Shown here: positions 54,390-64,000 of the stretch, one piece after another | Numbering within the stretch: the first letter of the stretch is position 1 | Layout: every line of letters begins with the position of its first letter | Source: Takakia lepidozioides | Lineage: Eukaryota; Streptophyta; Takakiopsida; Takakiales; Takakiaceae | Length of the DNA: 64,000 nt | Reading direction: 5' to 3' | Assembly (NCBI GenBank): GCA_030704615.1 | Contig: CM060731.1 | Span: 28,270,001 to 28,334,000 of the forward strand | Position numbers and translations under genes: made by a program | The notes under the pieces: generated by a model | What the model was told of the DNA's origin: nothing | Databases searched by the model: none | The model's input: only the letters and a program-made list of their open reading frames with translations

Positions 54390-54800
54390 TGACTAAGCAG
54401 CAGCTGCTCAAAGGTGCAGGAATTTTGGATTCGCCTCGAGTCAAAGCATCTGCATTAACATTATCCTTCCCACGCTTGTAGGAGATGGTAAAGTCATAGC
54501 CTTGCAGAATGAGAGCCCACCAAGCTAATCTGCCAGTGAGTTCACGAGGGGTTAGCAAGGCTTTTAAAGGTAGATGATTAGTTTCAATGGTAAAATGACA
54601 GCTATGTAAATACTGTCTAAAATACTTGACTCCAAAGATAACTGCAAGGCCTTCCTTGTCAGTGATAGAGTAAATTACGCTCATGTTTATCAAGGCAGCG
54701 AGAGGCGTACGTGATGGCATGCTCCTGACCATCTTGAATCTGGCTCAACACTGCAGAGATAGCTAGATCACTGGCATCAGATAAATGGCAAGGTAAAATC
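54390..54800 (-). pseudogene. G2 RNase H domain
   Basis: Two frames join across a 1-nt shift near 54670: SDASDLAISAVLSQIQDG with ASRCLDKHERN, then YSITDKEGLAVIFGVKYFRQ, FTIETNHLPLKALL and ISYKRGKDNVNADALTR. These are the catalytic D, E and D segments of Ty3/gypsy RNase H, in order. It degrades RNA in the RNA-DNA hybrid. Confidence 0.75.
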
Positions 54801-54861
54801 AGGATAAGCAAGCACAAGAGCAGAGGTTAGTGCAAATTTGAGCTTCTCAAATGCGGACGTT

Positions 54862-55655
54862 TCAGCAGTTACTACCCCATACAAAACGAGCATCCTTAGA
54901 TAACAAGCGAGTGAGTAGAGCGGCAAACTGAAAAATGAAGCCTAAGAAGGCTTTAACGCATGTTTTATCCCGAGGGGCTGGATAGTTCCACACAACTTGG
55001 ATCTTAGCTGGGTCAGGACTGATGCTAGCAGCAGAAAGCAGATGGCCCAAGAAATGAAGCTGTTCCATACAAAAATCACACTTCTTGGCTTTAACTTTAA
55101 GCCTGGCTGCACGCGCGTTTCATTGATGCGTGGAAAAGGGTAAACATCTCTCTTTGTGATGGCATTTAAACGCCAAAAATCAATGCAAAAACAGGTTGAG
55201 CCATCCTTCTTACCCACCAAGACAATGGGACTGGCCCAAGGGGATATGGAGGGGGTGATTACACCAGCATCAAGCATCTTGGTAATCTCTTCATGAATGA
55301 CCTTGCGCTCATGAACACTCTCCCTATAAGCATGTTGTTTGATAGGGTTACCATCCGTAATGATGTCATGATCCAGAAGGGTGGTGCAGCCCAAGTCATG
55401 AAACCCTTCACTAAAGATGTTGAGATTGTCTCAGAGAAACTAGTGCAGGCGATTAATCTGCTGGGGAGCAAGATGAGCACCCACCTTGACATCCTTTAAG
55501 ACCTGCTGGAAATGTTGCTCTACTTCAGGAGTAAGTGTGCCTTTGTCAGCGGAACCAGAATGAGAGGCAAACGCCTGGAGTTGGTCCACAAGGGAGTCCA
55601 CCAGCCCAATATCATGAAGACTGAGACCTTTCTGAACAGAGACCAACTTAGACAA
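54862..55655 (-). pseudogene. G2 reverse transcriptase with internal deletion
   Basis: The connector after dUTPase (LARLTASPLSKLVSVQKG) runs into RT. Fingers motifs are intact: MLDAGVITPSISPWASPIVL and FCIDFWRLNAITKRDVYPFP. After RINET the sequence jumps, near 55112-55120, straight to LKVKAKKCDFCMEQLHFLGH, which belongs about 130 residues later. The palm, including the Y-x-D-D catalytic motif, is therefore missing. The last part (ISPDPAKIQVVWNYPAPRD) is the RT-RNase H connection. Confidence 0.75.
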
Positions 55656-55659
55656 AGGA

Positions 55660-56062
55660 GAAGCAGTGAGCCTAGCAAGGACCTGGCCCTTGCGGATGCT
55701 GATGCTGATATACGTTCTGGATTAGCAATCAGTAATCTGACCTCTCCCTTGAATCCCCTGTCTAAAACCCCAGAAGCAACCAGACAGTGTTTTTGGAGGG
55801 TAAGTTTTTTCCAGCCTTCAACTTCAAGGAAATGACCGATATGGCAAGCAAAAGCTAAGCCTGTAGGTACTATGCGCTGAGAAAAAGCAGGCATGTTGAA
55901 GTCAACTGGAGAACGTAGCAACAGGGTATTCTTTGCCACAGGCAGGGGAGGTCCAGACTTCTTACCTAGTGGAGGGAAATGCCATTGGTACAAAGTATCA
56001 CCAAGTGGTTGGAACTGGCTGAATCTGGCCCAATTATAATGCAAACCTACCTGCTCCTTCAT
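55660..56062 (-). pseudogene. G2 dUTPase domain
   Basis: Directly after the protease frame, VDFNMPAFSQRIVPTGLAF is followed by FLEVEGWKKLTLQKH (position of the E-x-x-G-R-S-S-L motif) and VASGVLDRGFKGEVRLLIAN, matching dUTPase motif 3 (GVIDxxYxGEV). After a frameshift at about 55680, ARVLARL resembles motif 4 (GdRIAQL). In motif 2, R-S-S is replaced by W-K-K. Trimeric dUTPases hydrolyse dUTP to dUMP and keep uracil out of newly made DNA. They are known in some retroviruses and are rare in LTR retrotransposons. The overall match over about 70 residues is convincing. Confidence 0.7.
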
Positions 56063-56605
56063 CTACTCAGCTTGAAGCTTGAGACAAGAATAGTTGGCCA
56101 TAGAGGTCCCAGCGGCAATAGTAACATGGCTTAGACTTACCTTGTAAGGTTGCCCTTCACCATTGTGAAGGCACATAAGATTGTTCATGATGTCAATGCT
56201 GGCCTCTGCACCCTTCATCCAATCCAAACCCAGCAAAATTTGTGCACCCATGGTGACAATGCAGGTCAGCAAGACAATTTTTCCACTAATGCGGATAGGC
56301 AATGTGACCAACCCTATGGGTTCATATGCTGTGCCATCAGCTATGGTAACCTCAAGGCCACGAGTAGGGCTAATCTTTAATCCAAGAATGCGAACTGTAC
56401 TAAGAGGAATGGCAGACATGGTACATCCAGTATCAATAACACATGGAAAGGAAAGGTGGGCCACATGACATTGTGTCATCAATGGGTGGATCCGGTCCCT
56501 ACTGATGCGCTTATAGGCCTCACAGTGCATGAGTTTGAAATCACGAGAAAGAACAGCACTTACCAGCGTGTTGGGGTTCTTACCATGGTCATCTGGCACC
56601 CTCAC
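56063..56605 (-). pseudogene. G2 aspartic protease
   Basis: Contains FPCVIDTGCTMSAIPL (active D-T-G) and, about 70 residues on, AQILLGLDWMKGAEASID, the usual ILG-DWL block of Ty3/gypsy protease. The domain is about 180 residues with no internal stop, so it is the best-preserved part of G2. It would cleave the Gag-Pol polyprotein. Confidence 0.8.
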
Positions 56606-56649
56606 AGACGACCAGGTTTGTTTAAAATGCCCTTCTGTTGTTTGTCTCT

Positions 56650-57786
56650 TTGTAACTGTTCAATCATAGCAGGTAAGTTAGATTGGTAAGGACACCACCT
56701 GGTGTAATGTTTGGTGGACTTGTAGATCATGCATGCCACCACTGAAGCCCTGGCTTCATGACGAATGCCAGCATGGGTCTTACCTTGAGGCCCAAACTTG
56801 GCAGTGACTGTAGAGTTCCAGCCTACCTCAGCTTTGAAGGCTTGAAGCTCTCCCTAGAATTCATTACGAAAAAGATGACAACTCATGCACAATGGAAGGG
56901 ACCAGATCATCTGCAATACCTTTCACCCCAAGGTCCCCATCAGTAGGCTCTACACAATGACCCTCACTAGCCAGATGCGTGTGTTTTGTGTTGGCAACTT
57001 TAGACAGGCCTGCCTTGACAGCTTTGAGACGTAACCTTTCTTCAATCAATTCCACCATCTCATCTTCAGTGGTGTAAGTCTGTTTTTGCATAAACACTTT
57101 CTCAGTAGGGGGCAAGCCCTTTACAAAACAATGTTTCAAAATAGCAAGTCATCAAAACCGACTTACAGATTGCAGTTCGCAAGTCAGTGTAGTATTTCCA
57201 CACATTGTCGCCATAATGAAATTTTAAGTCTGGTGTGGTGTAAGCTATGGGCTTTTCTTCCCGAAAGAGCTTGCGAGCCAATTCTCTGGCTTCTACCCAA
57301 GTAAGATCATTTTTGTCCTTAATGTTGGACTCAAACAGTTGTCTGATCTCTCCCTTGAGACAGATCCGAAAAGATTTGACTTGGAACCGTGGGGGAACTC
57401 CATTCATTTCAGTGCAGATTTCAAAAAAATCCAAGAAGGACTCAAAATCCTCCCCTAAGTTGTACTCAGGGTATTGTTGCTTATGCATTCGCTCCCCATG
57501 ATCCGTTTTCCGTGGAGTAGTGTCCAGAACTTCAGTTTGTTTCAGCAACAGCTTCATAAGCAGGGGTCAATTGGAAATCACCCCCATGGCTTCACAGCTC
57601 GTCCAAATCAAATGTGGGTTGAGGCATAGTCACCGGATCCTTGTGATCTCCGGACGACTCTCCCCTTTCCATTTTTTCATTAGTTGTTGTCTCTTCCCTC
57701 TCCTCCGCTGCACGGTTTTCCAACTCACTTAGTCCCATTGTCTCTTCTGCTTCCCTTTCTAGCATAGATCTTGTAAATACAGGCAT
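56650..57786 (-). pseudogene. gag: G2 gag
   Basis: Starts at ATG 57786 (MPVFTRSMLERE). After frame changes near 57570 and 57120 the capsid part shows FESFLDFFEICTEMNGVP, GEIRQLFESNIKD, LTWVEARELARKLF and PPTEKVFMQKQTY. The zinc knuckle near 56720 reads CMIYKSTKHYTRWC, with the second cysteine replaced by tyrosine. Gag would assemble the particle; this copy cannot be translated in one piece. Confidence 0.65.
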
Positions 57787-58500
57787 GAGAAGAGGAGTAC
57801 ACGGTTACCTGTCCGAAGGGGCACTGAGCTACGAGTCCCACCCGGACACACAGTGGGATGTGATGAAGCGATGCTTGTGCAGCAGGTACACTCCTTCTTC
57901 CAAGAATGCCCACAGTTCATCTTCACGCTTGAGCCGAAAAGCCACGCGCACGATGCTGCGTACCACCTTTTCCTTCACCAACAGCGTGTGGGCAGGATAT
58001 GTCTGGGCTTCTCGGCCTTGAAGAGACCTACTGTTTCACGCCAAAAACACACCCCTGGAAAGATCAACACATCATTGGGACAAAAAGGAAATTCAGAGTC
58101 GAGGATACCCGTGATGAGCTCTTCCCAAGTGGGATCCCGGGTAGAGGCTGGCGGAACTCGAGGCCTTAAATTAGCAAGCAGAATAGATGTTCCTCCTTTA
58201 ACCAGTTCCCAAAATCGTAGAGGGCTCGACTTGTCAGGAGGCAGGAAGCTCTCAAGCTCTACACCCAATTCTCGACTCACAGAGAATTGTGGAATGCCCA
58301 AGACAGCCCAGCTAAGCTTCTCACCACTCTCCAACTGCTCCTGGAGCCTCTCCAGCTCCTCCCAGTGCACTCTTCTTGGCCTACTTCAAGGCCAAGGAAC
58401 GATCCTCCCCGAGGATCGAATCGCCTTACTACAACAACATTGCTTGCGATCGCTCATGATGCCGCTTTTGGCATCACCTTGAGCAAGGGTTCACCTGGAA
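57787..58500 (-). pseudogene. Unrecognised broken ORF between G2 and G3
   Basis: The minus strand encodes about 130 codons from ATG 58370 (HWEELERLQEQLESGEKLSW … FPFCPNDVLIFPGVCFWRET). A change of frame near 57985 leads into VVRSIVRVAFRLKREDELWA, ending at a TAG/TGA near 57840. Composition and length are coding-like and one indel explains the break. No retroelement domain is recognised; it could be a captured gene, an extra retroelement ORF or a host exon. It lies where the G2 leader or 5' LTR should be. Confidence 0.4.
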
Positions 58501-59017
58501 CCCTCTTTGACTAGGAAGATAACCTTGAACCAACCGTGCGCCCCAATCACTACAATTGGGTCCGCCTTGGAATGCTGGCCTGAGGTACGGGAACACGCCG
58601 AAGCCGCACTACGACTTCGTCCCGAGGCTACACGATTATAGTACATGAACGGAAGCACGTGGCTTCCGCGTTAGCCCGCACTACAAGGCAACCCCCTCGG
58701 TAGCGTAGTTATAGTACGCGCACGCGCCAGGTGCGCACTAGCACGTGAACTCCCAAAGAAGGCGCAAGTTTCCTTGCCCTTCGGATGGGAGTCACCTGAT
58801 TTTGGCACTGCGCAAACACACGATTAACCCAATTTATCTCTCCCACTTTTGTAAGCTAGCATGCATTCTACACACTAGCCAACCACACCATGCATCACCA
58901 TTCCAAACAAAATAGGACGCACAATATTTGGAACCCATTTCCTTTATAACAAATTTTTGTACAATACAAGTTTTTGCAATCGGATTCCTGAGCTAGCTAA
59001 ACCGGGCTAAGCATGCA
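58501..59017 (-). mobile_element. Putative 3' LTR (U3 part) of G3
   Basis: The minus strand immediately after the G3 polypurine tract starts TGCATGCTTAGCCCGG, a normal LTR beginning with TG. It continues with AT-rich and GC-rich segments to about 58500. The copy of the opposite LTR end (starting TGTCGTGCAC at 63669) is not found to the left, so this LTR appears truncated. The right LTR runs out of the window, so the two cannot be compared directly. Confidence 0.45.
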
Positions 59018-59030
59018 TTTCCTCCCCCAC
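59018..59030 (-). other. G3 polypurine tract
   Basis: Minus-strand GGGGGAGGAAA directly before a TG-starting segment and 20-30 bp after the integrase stop: the normal site of plus-strand priming. Confidence 0.55.
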
Positions 59031-59049
59031 GCTCCAAGGTTGATGTCCC

Positions 59050-60626
59050 TCAACGTTTCTTCCGCTTTTGAGGTCGCCCTTCGAACGCTGCAACTGCCTC
59101 GGATGCGTTTCCCATTTCTGAGGCACGCACCCAAGATGCCTCCACATGATGATAGCCCTTCCATTTGACGAGATACTCCGTTTCTCGGTTCTTGAACCTC
59201 CTCGACTTAAATATTGCCTCCACCTCGTACTCAGGTTCATTTTCATGATCCATCAGCATAGGTGGCGGACGCAACACTTGATGCCGATTCGGACGTGCTT
59301 CATCTTTGAAGTAAGGCTTCAAAAGGGCGACATGGAATACTGGGTGTACCTTGCTGTTTGCCGGCAGCTCCAATTCATACACATCCTCATTCATAACCTT
59401 CCGAATGCGAAAGGGACCCGCATACGGAGGTACGAACTTCGGACTCACTTCCGGAGGTAGTCGGAAATTCTTGATGTTCAACCAGACCTCTGTGCCTGCC
59501 TCAAACTTCACTTCCCTCCGCTTCCGATTCGCCTGCCTTTCATACCGTTTCCTAGCTTTGGCAATGTTGTACTTTGTGAGCTTCAACAACGCTCGCGTTC
59601 TTTCAGTACCGCCGCTACTGCGGTTCCTCCTCAACGTCCTGGGCGGCCCAACTTGTCGGCACCAGAGGTGCTTTTCCATAGACCAATACGAAAGGGGAAA
59701 CTCCCGTTGCGGAGTGTTCTGTGTTATTATAACAGAACTCTGCCGCGTCTAAGTGTTCCATCCAGTCTGATTGGTCTGCCGACACATAATTCCGCAAGAA
59801 TTGCTTCACTACGGAATTCACTCTTTCCGTTTGGCCGTCCGTCGTAGGTCGGAAGGCGGTGCTCATCTTCAGCCTCGTCCCCATCTTCTTCCAAAGTGTC
59901 CTCCAAATTTACTCGTAAACTTTGGATCGCGATCCGAGACAATATCCTTCGGGACTCCATGATGCTTTAAGACGTGGGCGAAGTAAAGTCACCTGTCTCC
60001 TCTCTGCGCCGTTGCTGTCTCTTTGGTGGGATGAAATGGCCCATTTTACTGAACCTATCCACCACCACCATGATTGCATCGAATCCTTTTGACAGCGGCA
60101 TAGCAGTCATGAAATCCATCGAGACGCTTTCCCAAGTCCCCTCTGGAATCGGCAAGGGTTGTAACAGCCCCGCTTGCTTTTTGTACTCGCTCCGGTTTTG
60201 TTGGCATGTGGTGCATGTCTTGACATACTCCTCTGCCTCCTCCCTCAGTTTGGGCCAGAAATACTCTTTCTTCAGGAGTGCCGCAGTGCGCTTGGCTCCG
60301 CCGTGGCCCGCAAGCGGGCTATCATGGCATTCTCTCAAGAGGCTATCTCTGATCCCTCCCTTCGGCACGTAGAGACGCTTTTGCTTATACCGGAGCAGTC
60401 CATTTTGCAAGTGGAACTGTGATTTAACCCCCATTCTCAAGTCCTGCATCACGGACTTTGCCAGCTCATCCTTCCGGCAAGCCTTCCGGATCTTCCTTTG
60501 GAGCGCCGTCTCGCCCTTGTACACCAACAAGAGCTGCTGCTTTCTACTTAAAGCATCGGCCACCACATTGTCCCGTCCGGTTTGTACTAGATATCCACGT
60601 CGAACACTGCCAAAGTATCTTGCCAC
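59050..60626 (-). pseudogene. G3 integrase with C-terminal chromodomain
   Basis: Zinc finger: HDSPLAGHGG and CTTCQQNRS. Core: VSMDFMTAMPLSKG (first D), IVSDRDPKF (second D, in another frame near 59930) and TTDGQTERVN (Glu). Frame changes occur near 59990, 59900 and 59620. The C-terminal part includes FEAGTEVWLNIKNF, GPFRIRKV, HPVFHVALLKPY and the chromodomain YEVEAIFKSRR, YLVKWKGY, EASWVRASE. Chromodomains bind methylated histone tails and steer insertion to heterochromatin. Confidence 0.9.
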
Positions 60627-60960
60627 CTAAGTTGTTTTGGGGACAACTTAGGCTGCGTGGCAAAATACTTCACCGTGACATTGTCCGTGAACACCTTCAC
60701 TGGGTTGGAACCAACATAGTGGCGCCAGAGCTCAAGACAGTGCACCACCGCCTTCATCTCTTTCTCGTGCGTCGGCCACTGTTGCTCCACTTCATTCAGT
60801 TTCTTACTTTCGTAAGCCACTGGACGTCCATCTTGCATCAGTACACCCCCAATCGCGAAGTCCGACGCATTTGTATGTATCTCGAACGGACGATCGAACT
60901 CCGGAATTTTCAAGACTGGAGCTTCCGTCATCCGCTGCTTTAATTCAGCAAAAGCTTGGC
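60587..60960 (-). pseudogene. G3 RNase H domain
   Basis: FEIHTNASDFAIGGVL corresponds to the usual TDASD motif with the first catalytic Asp changed to Asn. KKLNEVEQQWPTHEKEMKAV (Glu) and VFTDNVTVKYF (Asp) follow. A frame change near 60610 leads to GRDNVVADALSRK. The change of a catalytic Asp makes it inactive even without the indels. Confidence 0.8.
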
Positions 60961-61977
60961 CACAAAATGTGTTCCATACCCAGACTTTGGATTTACACAG
61001 AAGGTCCGACAGCGGCCCCTGCGATCTTGGCGAAATTTCTCACATACTTCCGGTAATAGGAGGCGAGTCCTAGGAAGGATCGCACTCCCGGGACCGAAGT
61101 CGGAGGCTCCCAGTCCAAAATCGCCCTCACCTTTCTATCATCCATTTTGATCCCATCCTGTGTAATCACATGCCCCAGGAACTCCACTTTTGTGACCCCG
61201 AATTCGCACTTTGAAGCTTTGGCATACAGCTTCCCTTCCCGTAATTTTTGGAACACCCTTTTGAGGTGCTCCAGGTGCTCCTCCTTTGTTTTCGAGTACA
61301 CCAAGATGTCGTCGATGTACACGATCACAAAGTCATCCAACCACTCCTGGAAAAGGCTGTTCATCTGCGTGCTAAATGTCGCTGGTGCATTGGTGAGCCC
61401 AAAAGGCATCACCAAGAACTCATATGAACCATACCTTGTCCTGCACGCGGTCTTCTCCTCATCTCCTTCCGCCACCCGAATTTGGTGATAGCCGGAGCGC
61501 AAGTCGATCCGGCTGAAATACTTCGCTCCTGCCAACCGATCGAAGAGGTCGTCGATCCTTGGCAAAGGGTACCGGTTTTTTATAGTCACCTTATTCAGAA
61601 GCCCTGTAATCGACACACATCCGCAGCGTCCCATCCTTCTTGTCTGCAAATAGCACCGGGGCTCCGTAAGGTGACTTACTCGGCCGGATGTACCCCTTTG
61701 ACATTAGATCCTTGAGCTGAGTCTTCAGCTCGACCAACTCTCTGTGGCTCAACCGGTAGGGCGCCTTGGCAGGCGGTTCCGATCCCGGCATCACCTTAAT
61801 CTTGTGGTCCACTCCTCTTCGCGGTGGCAAGCCGCTTGGTAAATCCTCCGGCATCACATCCTGGTATTTCTCCAAAATCCCCTTGATCCAATCTGGGCTC
61901 GGCTCCCCATCGCCTTCTCCTTTCACTTCTCTAATGTAAAGCAAAACTGGGGCTCGTGTGCCTCCTCCACGGCCCAC
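60960..61977 (-). pseudogene. G3 reverse transcriptase
   Basis: YQDVMPEDLPSGLPP starts the domain. [20 protein letters not shown] follows. One extra T near 61607 shifts the frame inside VDYRALNK. Then [11 protein letters not shown] (first catalytic D), [10 protein letters not shown] and [12 protein letters not shown] (catalytic Y-I-D-D, intact), [16 protein letters not shown] and [12 protein letters not shown] second indel near 61012 separates it from the connection. The catalytic triad is present, so only indels disable it. Confidence 0.85.
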
Positions 61978-62255
61978 TCCTTTGCTGACAGAAGGTTTAT
62001 TCGCCCTCCCACGGATTTGGGCGTTTCCGACACTCGTAAAACCTCGCCACCATTCTCACATGGCAGCGTGACTACTCTCTTGCGGCCATCTATGACCGCT
62101 CCGGATTTGCTCAAAAATGTCATCCCCAAAATGAGATCCACTCCATCAATCTCGCAGATGGTGAAGTTCTCACGTCCCTCCCAACTCCCCAGTTGAAGAG
62201 GAACATCAATCGCCAACTTTGTCGCCAACTGTGGTTCTCCTTTGGCAGAACGCAC
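61923..62255 (-). pseudogene. G3 end of protease
   Basis: LAIDVPLQLGSWEGRENFTI then GVDLILGMTFLSKSGAVID, the second half of the Ty3/gypsy protease (ILG-hydrophobic loop), in a frame shifted relative to the active site. It leads into the linker before RT (frame change near 61950). Confidence 0.75.
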
Positions 62256-63613
62256 CTCAATAGAGGCCCCACGTCACTTGTCGGGAGTCCCAGCTTTTGT
62301 GCCGTTGCCGGTGTCATGAAGGAGTGCGACGCTCCTGTGTCCACCAACAACGACACATTAGTTCCGGATATTATCCCATCCACGAACAATAACTGACTCC
62401 CTTTTCGTAAGGCGCCAGTTTCCTGATACAACTCACAAGAAAATTTGCCTACCTTGCAAGTCCTGGCGACCACCGCTTCCACCAAGCAACTGATGGTATC
62501 TTCCGACAGCTCCGTGGTCGCCCGAGTCATGTTCAATTGCCGGGGCTTCGTGCACTTCTTGGCCATGTGCCCGGGCTCCCCGCAATTGAAACATACTCCA
62601 TCAAAGGTCGCCTTCTGTCCGCCATAAGCCGCTCCACCCGCTTTTCCTTTCGAAGCACCGGGTGCCGCCTTGACGTGTGAAGGCCCTCCCTTCGATTTCC
62701 ACGTGCCATTTTCGCCGCGTGGCCTATCCCACTTCTTTTCCGGTCGGAAGGAGTCACCTTCCCGCCGAATCTTCTTGTGGTTCAGCTCCGTACGGCCTTG
62801 TCTTTCACCCCTAGGGACATCTGAGAAACATTCAGCCCTCTCAATAGCCTCGTTCAAAGTCTTGGGTGGCTTCTCCTCCAACTTTCGCCTGGCCCATGGG
62901 GCCAGTCCCACCACAAAGTTGAAGACCATTTCTGGTTCTGCCATGTCCGCGACTTCGAGCAACAGCACATTGAAAGCCTGGAAATATCCCCGAATCTCAT
63001 CTGTTTGCTTCAAATTCCTCATCTTGTCCCGGGCGAGCCAGGACGCGTTGAGGGGCACAAACTGTCTCTTCATCAATTCCTTGAACCCACTCCAGTTCAA
63101 GGTTTCCGGGCTTGGACCTCGGTCGTGAAGGCGTTTCTGCCACCATTGTTGAGCATAGCCCCTCAAATAGGTGGGAGCCACTTCCACCCGATCCTCGTCA
63201 CTCAACTTAGCCGCCCGGAAGTACTGCTCTAGCTCCAAGAGCTAGGTGTTGAGTACCTTCCGATTTCGGACGCCCTCGAAGGTGCCGGGCTCCTTAGGCT
63301 TCACCTTAAACTTTGCCTTAGCGGAAGTGGCATTAGCCGCCTTCAACACGTCTTTCAACGTCCCGCCAAACTGCGCCAACAACCTTTCCCAAAAGGCTGC
63401 CGGCATGGGAGACATCTCTTGGTTTGTCGGAGCTCTCAAGGATTCCTCGGGCTCCGACTCCTCGGATTCCTCTCGCTCTTGGGCGGCCTCGTTTTCGGAA
63501 ACTTGCATCGCTTCCTCAAACGGCCGCCTCGGTGACACGCCGCCCCCATCGGGCTCACCGGGATCATCATCTTTTGGGCCGTTCCGCTTTCGCTTCGGCT
63601 TGCCCGACCCCAT
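62120..63613 (-). pseudogene. gag: G3 gag and start of protease
   Basis: Start chosen at ATG 63611-63613 (MGSGKPKRKRNG), 40 bp after the PBS. An in-frame TAG at 63242-63244 interrupts a block that reads VLNT-stop-LLELEQYF, where Trp is usual. The capsid follows: YLRGYAQQWWQKRLHD, WSGFKELMKRQFVP, IRGYFQAFN, FVVGLAPWARRKLEE. The zinc knuckle CFNCGEPGHMAKKC is intact. LLVDTGASHSFMTP is the protease active site. The frame is lost near 62260 and the protease continues in another frame. Confidence 0.85.
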
Positions 63614-63654
63614 GATGAGGCCAATCCCAAGGACGATCGCGTACTGAACTCTAA

Positions 63655-63666
63655 GCTCTGATACCA
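63655..63666 (-). promoter_or_regulatory. G3 primer-binding site (initiator tRNA-Met)
   Basis: Minus-strand TGGTATCAGAGC, complementary to the 3' end of plant initiator methionine tRNA, two bases from the LTR end and 40 bp before the gag ATG. Confidence 0.9.
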
Positions 63667-63668
63667 AG

Positions 63669-64000
63669 TGTCGTGCACCTCACTTCGGTAAGCTCCCCTT
63701 CAAGTCATAGTTACTCGCTTTGATGTGCGCGCCTGACTCCCAACCTGGCCGCCCGGGCCAACTTGGAGCTTCGGTTGCTCACCGGGACATAACGGTCCCC
63801 CCTTCGCTTCCCTCTAAACCCTCCACCTAATTGGGACTAGGAGAATTCCCTTTGGTAGATGGCAGTCCGGAACAGCTCCCCACTCTTTGGTCGCTTTCCG
63901 GCTCGCACGCTTACTCACTAGTTTTTGGTCACCAACGGGCTTGCACCGTTCTCGGGGTTACTACTCCCTATATATACTTCTGTAGCTGTCCGCGGAGGTT
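63669..64000 (-). mobile_element. G3 5' LTR, incomplete at window edge
   Basis: Starts (plus strand) TGTCGTGCACCTCACTTCGG directly beyond the PBS, so this is the U5 end; the U3 part lies outside the window. It is similar to 48829-49112. A TATATATAC string near 63970 may be part of its promoter, but orientation is uncertain. Confidence 0.75.

Larger units (their letters stand above)
52281..57786 (-). mobile_element. Ty3/gypsy relic G2 with a dUTPase domain
   Basis: Minus-strand order: gag, aspartic protease, dUTPase, reverse transcriptase, RNase H, integrase zinc finger and core. All domains carry damage: frameshifts in gag and RNase H, an RT deletion, stops in integrase and a nested LINE fragment (53975-54301). 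No LTRs or PBS were recognised. The protease-RT-RNase H-integrase order defines Ty3/gypsy. A dUTPase between protease and RT is unusual. Confidence 0.85.
59018..63668 (-). mobile_element. Ty3/gypsy chromovirus G3, degenerate
   Basis: Minus-strand order: PBS, gag with zinc knuckle, protease, RT, RNase H, integrase, chromodomain, polypurine tract. The chromodomain at the integrase C-terminus places it among chromoviruses, common in plants. About seven single-base frameshifts and one in-frame stop break it, while all domain motifs are present. A related LTR lies at 48829. Confidence 0.9.

Noticed and set aside
59050-63613. G3 frameshifts as sequencing errors in an active element
   Set aside because: The nearby TFIIA-L exons are indel-free, and G3 also has a catalytic Asp-to-Asn change and an in-frame stop; true decay is more likely, though raw-read checks could still revise single sites.
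63246-63647. Plus-strand 133-codon frame as a gene
   Set aside because: Antisense shadow of the G3 gag N-terminus, which has a PBS-adjacent start and a recognisable gag continuation.

Overview
This is a repeat-laden stretch of a nuclear genome, most likely from the plant lineage. The best-supported host gene, TFIIA large subunit, is plant-like across its whole length. The LTR elements include a chromovirus, and one Ty3/gypsy relic carries a C5 cytosine DNA methyltransferase, a combination I recall being reported from charophyte green algae. A charophyte-grade streptophyte alga (a large-genome species such as Chara) is a reasonable guess, but the species is not proven here.

Layout. 1-608 is the 3' end of an unidentified spliced gene. 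746-1545 is a swarm of about 15 short palindromes. 1.8-3.5 kb holds two divergent paralogous genes of an unrecognised family. 4.2-5.5 kb holds a decayed, possibly transposase-like gene. 6.1-10.9 kb (minus) is Ty3/gypsy relic G1: gag, protease and DNA methyltransferase, with reverse transcriptase deleted. 11.56-12.0 kb is a minisatellite. 13.9-14.4 kb has duplicated GCGATCGC palindromes.

16.4-30.0 kb (plus) is a host gene whose exons encode a BTB/POZ domain interrupted by a long acidic insert and pentapeptide-like repeats. Its introns hold many copies of LINEs that end in (ATTTC)n. 33.5-41.6 kb (plus) is the complete 12-exon TFIIA large-subunit gene (385 codons, all splice phases consistent). 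Its fourth intron is filled with LINE debris and a long inverted repeat. tRNA-derived SINEs of at least three kinds lie at 27.1, 31.6, 43.1, 43.7 and 44.1 kb.

44.3-52.2 kb is AT-rich and gene-poor. It contains a solo LTR related to the right-hand chromovirus and hAT-type MITEs with 8-bp target duplications. 52.3-57.8 kb (minus) is Ty3/gypsy relic G2, with a dUTPase domain between protease and reverse transcriptase, an internal RT deletion and a nested LINE fragment. 57.8-58.4 kb holds an unexplained broken reading frame. 59.0-64.0 kb (minus) is chromovirus G3 with its primer-binding site and the start of its 5' LTR; it is broken by several single-base frameshifts.

No autonomous intact transposon is visible. 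The two large host genes (BTB and TFIIA-L) appear to survive because insertions fall in introns. Several premature stops in the LTR elements fit C-to-T changes in CG or CHG contexts, as expected of methylated plant repeats.
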